Origin: AP-15 sp963700195
GTDB lineage: Bacteria; Pseudomonadota; Alphaproteobacteria; ATCC43930; CGMCC-115725
Assembly: GCA_963700195.1 (NCBI GenBank)
Contig: CAVOWQ010000037.1
Location: 1 to 64,000 of the forward strand
Direction: 5' to 3'
Length of the DNA: 64,000 nucleotides
This document shows, piece by piece, positions 18,566 through 26,455 of this stretch. Numbering within the stretch: the first letter of the stretch is position 1; each line of letters starts with the position of its first letter. The notes under the pieces are model-generated. The model was not told where the DNA came from and ran no database searches. It saw only the letters and a program-made list of their open reading frames with translations. The position numbers and the translations under genes are program-made.

Positions 18566-19486
18566 CTAGGCTTCCGTGAATTGCTGTTCTCCTGAAAGGT
18601 CACCGTCCCCGGTCAGAATCGATACGTGCGTGTGGGTCATCACGGGAACGGGCGCCTCACTGTCTTGAGCAAGAATCGCGCCGCCCATCAGATCTTCCAT
18701 GACAGATGTGTCCCAACGCCGCAACACCGTGTCGACAAGAAGCTTGAAATCGGAAAAGAATGTCGCGCGCGCCATGTAGTCGACGTCGATTTGATGCTTG
18801 GCAGGCAGGATTTTCTCGCAGTAATAATCGTTGAGATCGTTCTTAGGCAAACGAGCAAGAAAATTCTCCTCGCGGGCGAAGGCAATCGTCGCCGCACCGG
18901 TGATTCCGGGGCGACACTGCAATTCGCCAATCTGATGCTCAGGAAGCTTCGGCCGAGCGCCCACCAGGCTCATATCGCCCTTGAGCACGTTCCAAAGCTG
19001 CGGCAGCTCATCGAACTTCCAGCGCCGCAAAAATGGCCCGATTGGCGTGAAGCGCTGATTATCCGCGGTCGTCACAGCATGGTGTGACCGGTCCTCGCAA
19101 TGCTCCAAGGTCCGGAACTTTACGATGATGAATTCACGTCCCTTGCGTCCCATGCGCTTCTGCATAAACAAAACCGGCCCGGATGAGGTCAAACGGACGG
19201 CGAGCCCAATCAACAGAAAGAGCGGAATCAGCAATGGCACGATAGGGAGGATGCATGCGCAGTCAAAAAAACGCTTGGCGCCGGATCGCGACCATGCGCT
19301 GACCCGCGAGCGGACAAGGTGAATCGAAGAGCGAGGATTCGTCACTGATTTTCGAACTTGAGCCTGCTTCTCAAGCGCATCGGCGCTCTCTGAAATTCTG
19401 AACTGTGCCGATTGTTCCAAGGCGGCGTCAAGAGTTGCAGGAAGAAGCGACTTCGGACTCAATTCACCCTCCACAGAGTGACACAC
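18566..19486 (-). CDS. Sugar transferase, initiating polyprenyl-phosphate glycosyl-1-phosphate transferase type
   Basis: 306 residues. The C-terminal 220 residues are a bacterial sugar transferase domain (PF02397 type), which moves a sugar-1-phosphate from UDP-sugar to undecaprenyl phosphate to begin O-antigen or EPS units. Signatures are KRFFDCACILPIVPLLIPLFL (membrane hairpin), TSSGPVLFMQKRMGRKGREF, IVKFRTL, FLRRWKFDELPQLWNVLKGD, MSLVGARPKLPEHQ and RPGITGAATIAF. The N-terminal 80 residues are polar and lack the usual four-helix sensory domain, so this is a short WbaP/PglC-like form. It is intact. It is the last clearly acidobacterial-style gene before the change of character in the window. 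Confidence 0.87.
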   Translation of the reverse strand: MCHSVEGELSPKSLLPATLDAALEQSAQFRISESADALEKQAQVRKSVTNPRSSIHLVRSRVSAWSRSGAKRFFDCACILPIVPLLIPLFLLIGLAVRLTSSGPVLFMQKRMGRKGREFIIVKFRTLEHCEDRSHHAVTTADNQRFTPIGPFLRRWKFDELPQLWNVLKGDMSLVGARPKLPEHQIGELQCRPGITGAATIAFAREENFLARLPKNDLNDYYCEKILPAKHQIDVDYMARATFFSDFKLLVDTVLRRWDTSVMEDLMGGAILAQDSEAPVPVMTHTHVSILTGDGDLSGEQQFTEA

Positions 19487-19793
19487 TTCAATATCGGTAT
19501 CAATAATTCAGGAACTGGGCCTTGCTCGTTGTGATTTGCGTTTCCCGGTCGGCTGGTTCCTTCAGTCACCGTCACTCCACTGCGGAGTCAAGTCACAGAA
19601 TTCTTCTGCAAACAGCAGCCGCGTGGTGATAGCGGCGTCACGCTCGTTGTCAAGGCGGCGTTGCGTCCTCGTGTTGCGCCGGTGCCGGCCTCCCATATAA
19701 TATCGAGGTTCAACCCTTGCCGGCTCGGCCGGCTCGGTTCGGCTCGGGCGCTCGCGCCCCGAATCTCACTAGCCACAAGGGATACGGTTCACT
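19487..19793. other. Boundary region between the two genome types
   Basis: 307 bases without a gene. The left part (about 19,487-19,620) has the mixed composition of the acidobacterial block. From about 19,630 the text is GC-rich and carries the rpsF promoter. The composition changes between these points. There is no transposase, integrase, tRNA or direct repeat that would mark a mobile-element boundary. Confidence 0.5.
19674..19701 (+). promoter_or_regulatory. Predicted promoter of the rpsF-rpsR-rplI operon
   Basis: TTGCGC at 19,674-19,679 and TATAAT at 19,696-19,701 are 16 bases apart. The -10 box is perfect and the -35 keeps the TTG. The rpsF start is 93 bases downstream, which leaves room for a leader. 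A repeated CGGCTCGG motif lies in that leader (about 19,730-19,750), perhaps a protein-binding structure, though none is proven. Confidence 0.6.
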
Positions 19794-20357
19794 ATGCCGC
19801 TGTACGAGAACGTGTTCATCGCGCGCCAGGACATTTCCGGCGCTCAGGTTGATGCCCTCGCCGATACTTTCGCTCAGCTCGTCGCCGACAATGGCGGCGA
19901 GGTGAAGAAGCGCGAGTACTGGGGGCTGCGCAACTTGATGTATCGCATGCGGAAAAACCGCAAAGGTCACTACGTTCTGCTAAACCTCTCGGCGCCTCCC
20001 GCTGCTGTGGCCGAAGCTCGACGGATGCGGATCAACGAGGATGTGATCCGCTATCTGACGATCCGCGTCGACGAGTTGGAGGAGGGGCCATCGGTTGTGA
20101 TGCAGAGCCGAGGCAGCCGGGACGATCGCCAGCGGCGGGGCGATCGGGAGAGATCGGGTGACGGGCGCGAGATGGAGCGGCCTGGCGCGGAGCGTCCAGT
20201 CCCTCAGCCTCCAGTCCCTCAGCCTCCGGTCCCCGAGCATCCGGTCCCCGAGCATCCGGTCCCTGAGCATGCGGTCCCTGAGCATGCGGTCCCTGAGCAC
20301 TCGGTCCCTGAGCACCCAGTCCCTGAGCACCCAGTCCCCGAAACGGTGGAGCCGTAA
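19794..20357 (+). CDS. rpsF: Ribosomal protein S6 with a long pentapeptide-repeat tail
   Basis: 187 residues against the usual 95-150. Residues 1-105 are ordinary S6 of the small subunit platform: MPLYENVFIARQDISGAQVD, REYWGLRNLMYRMRKNRKGH, YVLLNLSAPPAAVAEA and MRINEDVIRYLTIRVDELEE. A charged Arg/Asp/Glu linker follows (about 106-133), then ten near-identical five-residue units of the form PVPEH to residue 184. The repeat is also a 15-base tandem repeat in the DNA. S6 binds S18 at the 16S central domain, and rpsR begins directly after the stop (TAAATG), as in the usual operon. Confidence 0.96.
   Translation: MPLYENVFIARQDISGAQVDALADTFAQLVADNGGEVKKREYWGLRNLMYRMRKNRKGHYVLLNLSAPPAAVAEARRMRINEDVIRYLTIRVDELEEGPSVVMQSRGSRDDRQRRGDRERSGDGREMERPGAERPVPQPPVPQPPVPEHPVPEHPVPEHAVPEHAVPEHSVPEHPVPEHPVPETVEP
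20196..20345. repeat. 15-bp tandem repeat inside rpsF
   Basis: Ten consecutive 15-base units, each close to ccggtccctgagcat, run from 20,196 to 20,345. The first two read ccagtccctcagcct and the last is degenerate. Units encode PVPQP twice, then PVPEH, AVPEH, SVPEH and PVPEH variants, and PVPET. Differences between units are mostly single transitions, consistent with recent slippage expansion. Confidence 0.95.
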
Positions 20358-20624
20358 ATGGAAAGCCAATCGCCCGGCGGCCCGGGGCGTGGTGCGGCGG
20401 CGCGCCGTCCGTTTTTCCGCCGGCGGAAGTCGTGCCCGTTCTCCGGGCCCAATGCTCCTAAGATCGACTACAAGGACGTTAAGCTGTTGCAGCGCTTCAT
20501 CTCGGAGCGCGGCAAGATTGTGCCGAGCCGCATCACCGCAGTCTCGACCAAACGGCAGCGCGAGCTCGCCCAGGCGATCAAGCGGGCGCGCTTTCTGGGT
20601 CTGCTCCCCTATCTGGTGAAATAG
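20358..20624 (+). CDS. rpsR: 30S ribosomal protein S18
   Basis: 88 residues, normal size. The small-subunit protein that pairs with S6 in the platform. Core signatures are RRRKSCPFSGPNAPKIDYKD, LLQRFISERGKIVPSRITAV and STKRQRELAQAIKRARFLGL, ending LLPYLVK. A Gly/Arg-rich N-terminal extension is typical of alphaproteobacteria. The start codon touches the rpsF stop, so the two are translated together. Confidence 0.97.
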   Translation: MESQSPGGPGRGAAARRPFFRRRKSCPFSGPNAPKIDYKDVKLLQRFISERGKIVPSRITAVSTKRQRELAQAIKRARFLGLLPYLVK

Positions 20625-20662
20625 GCAGTTCCGAGTCAGCGGAGCCCTGGGCGGTCATCGCC

Positions 20663-21586
20663 GTGAGCCGGCTGGGGTTCGCCCGGGGCGTCGGTGGTCT
20701 GCGGAGGACTCGCAGCCAGCCCGTATCTGCTGGTGCTGACCGGTTCAACCGGCTCGATGATCCTCATCTATCTCGCTCAGCTGCCGCTTTTTGCCGCCGG
20801 GCTATGGCTCGGGATTGGCGCTTCCGGCGTGGCGGGGTTGGTCGCGGCGCTGATCCTAGCGGGTGCCGGCGGCATGCCGGCAGCGGCCCTTTTTGCGGCG
20901 CTGAATGTCGCTCCGGTCGTCCTGCTGGTGCGCCAATCCTTGCTGGCCCGGACCGGCGCCGGCAATGCGGTCGACCGGAATGCGGTCGAATGGTATCCGC
21001 GGGCCCCATGACGGCTTGGCTGACCGGTCTCGGCCTGATAGCAGCCGCTGTCACGCTCGTTTTCCTTGGCGGCCCGCAGGCCATGCAGGCTGTGTTGCGC
21101 GAGGCGCTGGCCCCTGCCCTCGACGGCCGACTCGGCGAGATTACTCCCGAGCTGAATGAATTGCTCGCCTTCGTCGCTTTCATTCTCCCCGGGATTGTCG
21201 CCACCTCATGGATGATGATGACAATAAGCAATGGAATCCTCGCCCAGGGCTTGCTGGCCCGATTCGGAGCGGGCTGGCGGCCATCTCCCGATCTCGCGGC
21301 GCTCGGTCTCCCGATGTGGATCCCGGTGCTGCTCGCCCTTGCTGCCGGGGCGACGCTCGGGGGAACCGCGCGCTTTATCGGCGTCAATGTGCTGATCGTG
21401 CTGGCCGTGCCGTTCTGCCTCGCGGGTCTTGCCGTGCTCCATACGGTGGCGCGCCGGTTCCCACGTCCGGCGGTCGCCCTTGTGACGTTCTATTTGGTGG
21501 CCGGGGTCTTGGGCTGGCCGCTCCTGTTGATCGCCCTTTTGGGGTTGCTCGATTCGCCGCTCGGTCTGCGGCGGCGTTTCGCCTAA
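20663..21586 (+). CDS. DUF2232 membrane protein of the S6-S18-L9 operon (two frameshifts)
   Basis: About 307 residues from a GTG at 20,663. Frames change near 20,685 and 21,003, and the spliced product reads SRLGFAR..., VVCGGLAASPYLLVLTGSTG, SMILIYLAQLPLFAAGLWLG and ASGVAGLVAALILAGAGG, then WLTGLGLIAAAVTLVFLGGP, LLAFVAFILPGIVATSWMM, PMWIPVLLALAAGATL and FYLVAGVLGWPLLLIALLGL. This gives seven or eight membrane helices. DUF2232 proteins occupy exactly this place between rpsR and rplI in many alphaproteobacteria. Their role is unknown, perhaps in the envelope. The ordinary position and good fit argue that the frameshifts are sequence errors. Confidence 0.8.
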   Translation: MSRLGFARGVGGLRRTRSQPVSAGADRFNRLDDPHLSRSAAAFCRRAMARDWRFRRGGVGRGADPSGCRRHAGSGPFCGAECRSGRPAGAPILAGPDRRRQCGRPECGRMVSAGPMTAWLTGLGLIAAAVTLVFLGGPQAMQAVLREALAPALDGRLGEITPELNELLAFVAFILPGIVATSWMMMTISNGILAQGLLARFGAGWRPSPDLAALGLPMWIPVLLALAAGATLGGTARFIGVNVLIVLAVPFCLAGLAVLHTVARRFPRPAVALVTFYLVAGVLGWPLLLIALLGLLDSPLGLRRRFA

Positions 21587-21609
21587 CCTTTGAGATTGGA
21601 GGAATTTGA

Positions 21610-22164
21610 ATGATCGAACTGATCCTGCTCGAGAGGGTCGAGAAGCTCGGCCAGATGGGCCAACTCGTTAAAGTGAAGCCCGGCTATGCCCGGAACTATT
21701 TGTTGCCCCAGAAGAAAGCGATGCGCGCAACAAAAGAGAATTTGACCTATTTCGAGACCCAGCGTGCCCAGCTCGAAGCCAACAACCTGCAGCGCCGGAC
21801 CGAAGCGACGGAAGTCGGCGGCAAGATCGAGGGTGTGACCGTCGTGATCATCCGCCAGGCCGGCGAAAGCGGGCAGCTCTACGGCTCGGTTTCGGCCCGC
21901 GATATCGCCGATGCGGTGACGGCAGCGGGTTTTACGGTCGAGAAGCGCCAGGTCGTCCTCGACCGGCCGATCAAGAATTTGGGCCTGCATTCGGTGAAGG
22001 TTGTGCTTCATCCGGAAGTATCGGTGACAATCACCGCCAATGTCGCCCAGTCGGCGGAAGAGGCCGAAATGCAGGCCAAGGGGATCGACCCGCTGCGCCT
22101 GCGCGACGAGGAGGAGGAAGAGGCTCGCGCCGCTGCGGCGCAGACCGGTCCCGCCGCCGCCTAG
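21610..22164 (+). CDS. rplI: 50S ribosomal protein L9
   Basis: 184 residues, of the normal two-domain form. The N-terminal 23S-binding domain reads MIELILLERVEKLGQMGQLV, KVKPGYARNYLLPQKKAMRA. A long connecting helix follows (KENLTYFETQRAQLEANNL), then the C-terminal domain GESGQLYGSVSARDIADAV, GFTVEKRQVVLD and LHPEVSVTITANV. The tail is Glu/Ala-rich, as in alphaproteobacteria. TTGGAGGAATTTGAATG provides a strong ribosome site. It lies 23 bases after DUF2232 and closes the operon. Confidence 0.97.
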   Translation: MIELILLERVEKLGQMGQLVKVKPGYARNYLLPQKKAMRATKENLTYFETQRAQLEANNLQRRTEATEVGGKIEGVTVVIIRQAGESGQLYGSVSARDIADAVTAAGFTVEKRQVVLDRPIKNLGLHSVKVVLHPEVSVTITANVAQSAEEAEMQAKGIDPLRLRDEEEEEARAAAAQTGPAAA

Positions 22165-22239
22165 CGAATCGAACCTCTTGTCTCCAATCGAGAATTTGCC
22201 AAATATCGCTAAAGTTGATTCCAATTCGGTCGCGTACCG

Positions 22240-23466
22240 ATGCTGCTGTCGCGTCTGTTCGAACGAATCATCACAATCGGCCGCCTGCGGGTCATAGATG
22301 CGGGCGGATCACTTCATACATTCGACGGATCCGGGGGAAAAAGCGTAACCATCCGGCTTCACGATCCGGCGCTGCGTTGGAAACTCGCCGTCAGGCCTCG
22401 CCTATATTTCGCCGAAGCCTACATTGATGGGAAACTGACGGTCGAGGAAGGCAGCCTCTACGATCTGATCGATCTGTTCGCGGTCAACCTAGAAGCCATG
22501 CCGCCGGGGTTGCTCGCGCGGCTGCTTAACGGATCCGTCACGCTGTTCCGCCGTATTCATCAATACAATCCTCTGCCGCGCGCCCGACAGAACGTCGCTC
22601 ATCACTACGACTTGTCGGACCAGTTCTACGAGCTGTTTCTCGATCGGGACCGGCAGTATTCCTGCGCCTATTTTCACGACGAGTTTGAGGATCTGGATGT
22701 CGCTCAGCTTGACAAAAAAAGGCACCTCGCAGCAAAGCTGCTGATCCGGCCCGGACATAGGGTGCTCGACATCGGTTCGGGCTGGGGCGGCCTCGCGCTC
22801 TACCTCGCCGGCGAATGCGGCGCCGATGTAACGGGTCTGACACTCTCGGTCGAGCAACATAAGGTCGCGACGCGGCGTGCCGCCGCGGCCGGCCTCTCCG
22901 ACCGGGTCAGATTCCACCTGCTCGACTACCGAGAGGAAGCCGGGGAATACGACCGTATCGTCTCGGTCGGGATGTTCGAGCATGTCGGGCTCAATCATTA
23001 CGGCGCCTTCTTCGCCAAGTTAAAATCGCTGTTGGCGCCGGAGGGCGTGGCGCTGCTGCACTCGATCGGGCGCAAGGATGGACCGGGCACGACAATGCCC
23101 TGGATACGCAAGTACATTTTCCCGGGCGGTTACGTGCCGGCCCTTTCCGAGATCCTGCCGGCCGTCGAGCAGTTGCGGCTCTGGGTCACCGACATCGAAA
23201 TTCTGCGCCTGCATTATGCCGAGACGCTCAGAGCGTGGCGGCGGCGGTTCGAGCGGAATCGCGACCGCGTACTGGCGCTTTATGACGAGCGCTTCTATCG
23301 GATGTGGGAGATGTATCTCGTCGGCTCGGAAATCGCGTTCCGGCGGCAGGACCACATGGTTTTCCAGATGCAGCTCGCCAAAGCCGTCGATGCGGTGCCG
23401 GTGACGCGCGACTACATGCTGGACTGGGAGCGTGAGCACAGCGCCACCGCCGACCGGGCCGCCTGA
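22240..23466 (+). CDS. cfa: Cyclopropane-fatty-acyl-phospholipid synthase
   Basis: 408 residues, full length. Uses S-adenosylmethionine to convert cis double bonds of membrane phospholipids to cyclopropane rings, usually on entry to stationary phase. Signatures are RARQNVAHHYDLSDQFYELF, FLDRDRQYSCAYFHDEFEDL, the SAM loop VLDIGSGWGGLALYLAGECG, SVEQHKVA, YDRIVSVGMFEHVGLNHYG, and PWIRKYIFPGGYVPALSEI with the substrate-pocket residues. It is placed between rplI and dnaB, genes that are neighbours in many alphaproteobacteria, so it is a local insertion in that order. The frame is intact. Confidence 0.95.
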   Translation: MLLSRLFERIITIGRLRVIDAGGSLHTFDGSGGKSVTIRLHDPALRWKLAVRPRLYFAEAYIDGKLTVEEGSLYDLIDLFAVNLEAMPPGLLARLLNGSVTLFRRIHQYNPLPRARQNVAHHYDLSDQFYELFLDRDRQYSCAYFHDEFEDLDVAQLDKKRHLAAKLLIRPGHRVLDIGSGWGGLALYLAGECGADVTGLTLSVEQHKVATRRAAAAGLSDRVRFHLLDYREEAGEYDRIVSVGMFEHVGLNHYGAFFAKLKSLLAPEGVALLHSIGRKDGPGTTMPWIRKYIFPGGYVPALSEILPAVEQLRLWVTDIEILRLHYAETLRAWRRRFERNRDRVLALYDERFYRMWEMYLVGSEIAFRRQDHMVFQMQLAKAVDAVPVTRDYMLDWEREHSATADRAA

Positions 23467-23592
23467 TTGGGGCGCCAGATTCGGAGCCATTCGTTTTCCC
23501 GAGAGTTAGGCGCAACCCATCCCCGCCTTACACAGGCTGGGGATCGAATTCCGCGCGCGGCCGTGTTTTGGCCGGTGCTATCCTGCCGGTGC

Positions 23593-25120
23593 ATGGAAAC
23601 AAACTTGACGTCCCGGGTCGCGCTGTTGCGCGAGCCCAACCCCGAGCTTCTCCGGACCCCGCCCTACAACACTGAAGCCGAACAGGCCCTGCTCGGCGCC
23701 ATCCTGATCAACAACACGGCCTATTACCGCGTCTGCGAATTCCTCCAGCCGGAGCATTTCGGCAATGCCGTACACGGACGCATCTTTGCGGCGATCGGCA
23801 AGCTGTTGGGCCGCGGCCAGATCGCCAACCCAGTCACCCTCAAGAACTTGTTCGATCAGGACGGTGCGCTGACCGAGATCGGCGGGGCGCAGTATCTGGC
23901 GCGTCTGGCGGGCGCCGCGGCGGCGATCATCAATGCCGAGGATTACGGCCGCGCCGTTCACGACCTCTACCTGCGGCGCGAGCTGATCGGGCTCGGCGAG
24001 GATGTGGTCAACGACGCGTTTCGCCAGGACCTCGACAATCCGGCGCTCGAACAGATCGAGCGCGTGGAAAAGAAGCTGTTCGACCTCGCGACGACCGGGC
24101 AAACGGAGGGCGGGTTTCAGGCGTTCGGGACCGCGCTGACGAGCGCGATCCTCAACGCGGAGGCGGCTTTCAAGCGCAGCGGCAAGACCGTCGGGGTGGC
24201 GACTGGGTTTATCGATCTCGATCGCAAGCTGGGCGGGCTCCACCCTTCCGATCTGGTTGTCCTCGCCGGCAGACCGTCGATGGGAAAGACGGCGCTGGCC
24301 ACCAACATCGCGTTCTACGCGGCGCGCAATTACCAACCCTCCGCTGCCCCCGAATTCACATAAGGACGCCGAAGACGGAGCGGTCGTCGGCTTCTTTTCG
24401 CTCGAAATGTCGGCGGAGCAACTCGCCACTCGCATTCTGGCCGAGGAGTCCGGTGTCTCCTCCGACAAGATTCGGCGGGGCGATGTCAGCCATGAGGATT
24501 TCGACAAGTTTGTCCAGGCGAGCCAACAGCTGGCCGCCCTGAAGTTGTTCATCGACGATACGCCGGCATTGTCGGTGGCGGCGGTGCGCACGCGCGCCCG
24601 GCGCCTGAAGCGCCAGCAGGGCCTGGGGCTGATCGTCATCGACTACCTGCAGCTGCTGCGCCCGTCGAACCAGACCCGCGCGCAGGACAACCGCGTTCAG
24701 GAAATCTCGGAGATCACCCGCGGGCTGAAGGCGCTGGCCAAGGAGCTCGATGTTCCGGTGCTGGCCTTGTCGCAACTGTCCCGGGCGGTCGAGCAGCGCG
24801 AAGACAAGCGCCCAATGCTGGCCGATCTGCGCGAATCCGGCTCGATCGAGCAGGATGCCGATGTCGTGATGTTCATCTTTCGCGAGGAATATTACCTGTC
24901 GCGCGAGCCGAGCCGCCGCCCGGACGAGGCGGAGAGCAAGTACAGCGAGCGCTACCAGGAATGGCGAGAGCGGCTCGAAAACGTGCATGGGCTCGGCGAA
25001 ATCATCGTCGCCAAGCAGCGGCACGGGCCGATCGGCGCAGTCAAACTCCGCTTCGATGCCGAAACCACCAAGTTCGACAACTACATGGCCCCCGATCACC
25101 TGCCGACGGCGGATTTCTAG
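23593..25120 (+). CDS. dnaB: Replicative DNA helicase DnaB (one frameshift)
   Basis: About 508 residues, the hexameric replication-fork helicase. The ATG at 23,593 begins METNLTSRVALLREPNPELL. The N-terminal primase-interacting domain reads PPYNTEAEQALLGAILINN, EHFGNAVHGRIFAAIGKL. The RecA core has GFIDLDRKLGGLHPSDLVVL, Walker A AGRPSMGKTALATNIA, VVGFFSLEMSAEQLATR, Walker B LIVIDYLQLLRP, NRVQEISEITRGLKALAKEL, PVLALSQLSRAVEQREDKRP and LRESGSIEQDADVVMFIFRE. The frame changes near 24,345, just after Walker A, and runs to the stop at 25,120. An essential gene broken once like this suggests an assembly error. No intein is present. Confidence 0.94.
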
Positions 25121-25146
25121 CGGAGATTCGATCGGGTTGGCGGAAA

Positions 25147-25238
25147 TGTCATTGCGAACGAAGTGAAGCAATCTCGGGCCGCTGACTGCTCGCCCGGTCG
25201 AGATTGCTTCGTCCCGCGACGCGCTCCTCGCAATGACA
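25147..25238. repeat. Dispersed palindromic repeat (CATTGCGA family)
   Basis: TGTCATTGCGA (25,147-25,157) is the inverse of TCGCAATGACA (25,228-25,238). An inner pair GAAGCAATCTCG (25,165-25,176) faces CGAGATTGCTTC (25,199-25,210). This recurrent intergenic palindrome is known to me from many alphaproteobacterial genomes. It lies between the convergent dnaB and rnd genes, where it could also act as a terminator-like structure. Confidence 0.85.
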
Positions 25239-25247
25239 ACTGTGGCG

Positions 25248-26423
25248 TTATTGCCGGTCGCCGTTGGCGTCGGCCAGCTCGACGAGGCTGATGCGGTTGC
25301 GCCGGACGGTGAGGGCGAGCTTGCCGTGCTTCAAGGCCAGCGCGTCCTTGCCGAAAATCTCGCGGCGCCATCCCGAAAGGGCCTTCACCGGCGCGTCGTC
25401 ATCGGCGGCGATCGCTTCCAGGTCATCGGCCGAGGCCAGCAGTTTTTGCGCGACCTGATGGTCGTCGCAGCGCTGCTTCAACAGCACACGCAACAATTCG
25501 ATCAGCGGGCCGAGACCGGGCGGCGAATCTGCTCTCGCGACAACCGGCGGCTCGACCGCTCCACTGTCGGTCAGGCCGCGCTGCACCGCTTCCAGGATCT
25601 CGCTCCCGAGCTTGCCCTCGGCGATGCCTTTGCCGAGGCTGCGGGTCCGCGCGAGCGCCTCGATGGAGCGCGGAGCATGGGCGGCGATCTCAAGCACCGC
25701 TTCGTCCCGCATGATTCGCCCGCGCGGCAGATTGCGTTGCCGCGCCGCCGTCTCGCGCCACGCCGCCAACTCCCGCAATACGCCAAAGAACCGCGCGTCG
25801 ATCCGGCCGCGCAGCCGAAACCGGCGCCACGCCTCGCTCGGATCGCCCCGGTAGGTCTCGGGGTTGGACAGTTCGGCCATTTCCTCGGCGAACCAGCTCG
25901 CCCGGCCGTTTGACGCGAGCTGCTGCTGCAGCTTCTCGTAAACGGTGCGGAGGTGGACGACATCGGCGAGGGCATAGCGGATCTGCCGCTCGGTCAACGG
26001 CCGATGCGACCAGTCGGTAAACCGGGAGGATTTGTCGAGCGCGGCTCGGGCGAGCTTGGCGACCAGGGTCTCATAGCTCGCCGCATCGCCAAAGCCGCAG
26101 ACCATTGCGGCGATTTGGGTGTCGAAGAGCGGCGCCGGCACCGCGCCGGACAGGTTGAAGAAGATCTCGATGTCCTGGCGCGCCGCGTGGAACACCTTCA
26201 ACGTGCCCGGATCCGCCGTCAGGGCGAGGAGCGGAGCGAGATCGATCCCCGGGGCGAGCGCATCGATCGCCGCCGCTTCCTGCGGGCCCGCCACCTGCAC
26301 GAGGCACAAGATCGGCCAATAAGTCCGCTCGCGCATAAACTCGGTGTCGACCGCAATAAAGCTCGCCTCCTTTTGCCGCTCGCAAAAGCCGGCCAACGCG
26401 TCCGTGTCAGTGATTACTGTCAT
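25248..26423 (-). CDS. rnd: Ribonuclease D
   Basis: 391 residues. A 3'-5' exoribonuclease of the DEDD family that trims tRNA precursors and other small RNAs. Exonuclease motifs are FIAVDTEFMRERTYWPILCL (motif I, D and E), VFHAARQDIEIFF (motif II) and RQIRYALADVVHLRTVYEKL (motif III). The HRDC domain follows (RGRIMRDEAVLEIAAHAP), with a second HRDC-like segment to the C-terminus. The size and order are standard. It is convergent with dnaB across the palindromic repeat, and the frame is intact. Confidence 0.94.
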   Translation of the reverse strand: MTVITDTDALAGFCERQKEASFIAVDTEFMRERTYWPILCLVQVAGPQEAAAIDALAPGIDLAPLLALTADPGTLKVFHAARQDIEIFFNLSGAVPAPLFDTQIAAMVCGFGDAASYETLVAKLARAALDKSSRFTDWSHRPLTERQIRYALADVVHLRTVYEKLQQQLASNGRASWFAEEMAELSNPETYRGDPSEAWRRFRLRGRIDARFFGVLRELAAWRETAARQRNLPRGRIMRDEAVLEIAAHAPRSIEALARTRSLGKGIAEGKLGSEILEAVQRGLTDSGAVEPPVVARADSPPGLGPLIELLRVLLKQRCDDHQVAQKLLASADDLEAIAADDDAPVKALSGWRREIFGKDALALKHGKLALTVRRNRISLVELADANGDRQ

Positions 26424-26455
26424 TATCCATGCTATACCGAACAGAAACCGTCCGT

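Noticed and set aside
19487..19793. Genomic-island boundary
   Set aside because: There is no transposase, integrase or direct repeat, so an assembly join is the simpler reading of the change in composition.
20196..20345. Possible CRISPR array
   Set aside because: Units are contiguous 15-mers without spacers and lie in frame inside rpsF, so this is a coding minisatellite. No cas gene is present in the window.
24330..24370. Intein or programmed frameshift in dnaB
   Set aside because: No intein motifs (N-terminal Cys/Ser block, C-terminal HN) and no slippery heptamer with a downstream structure. A simple indel explains the break.
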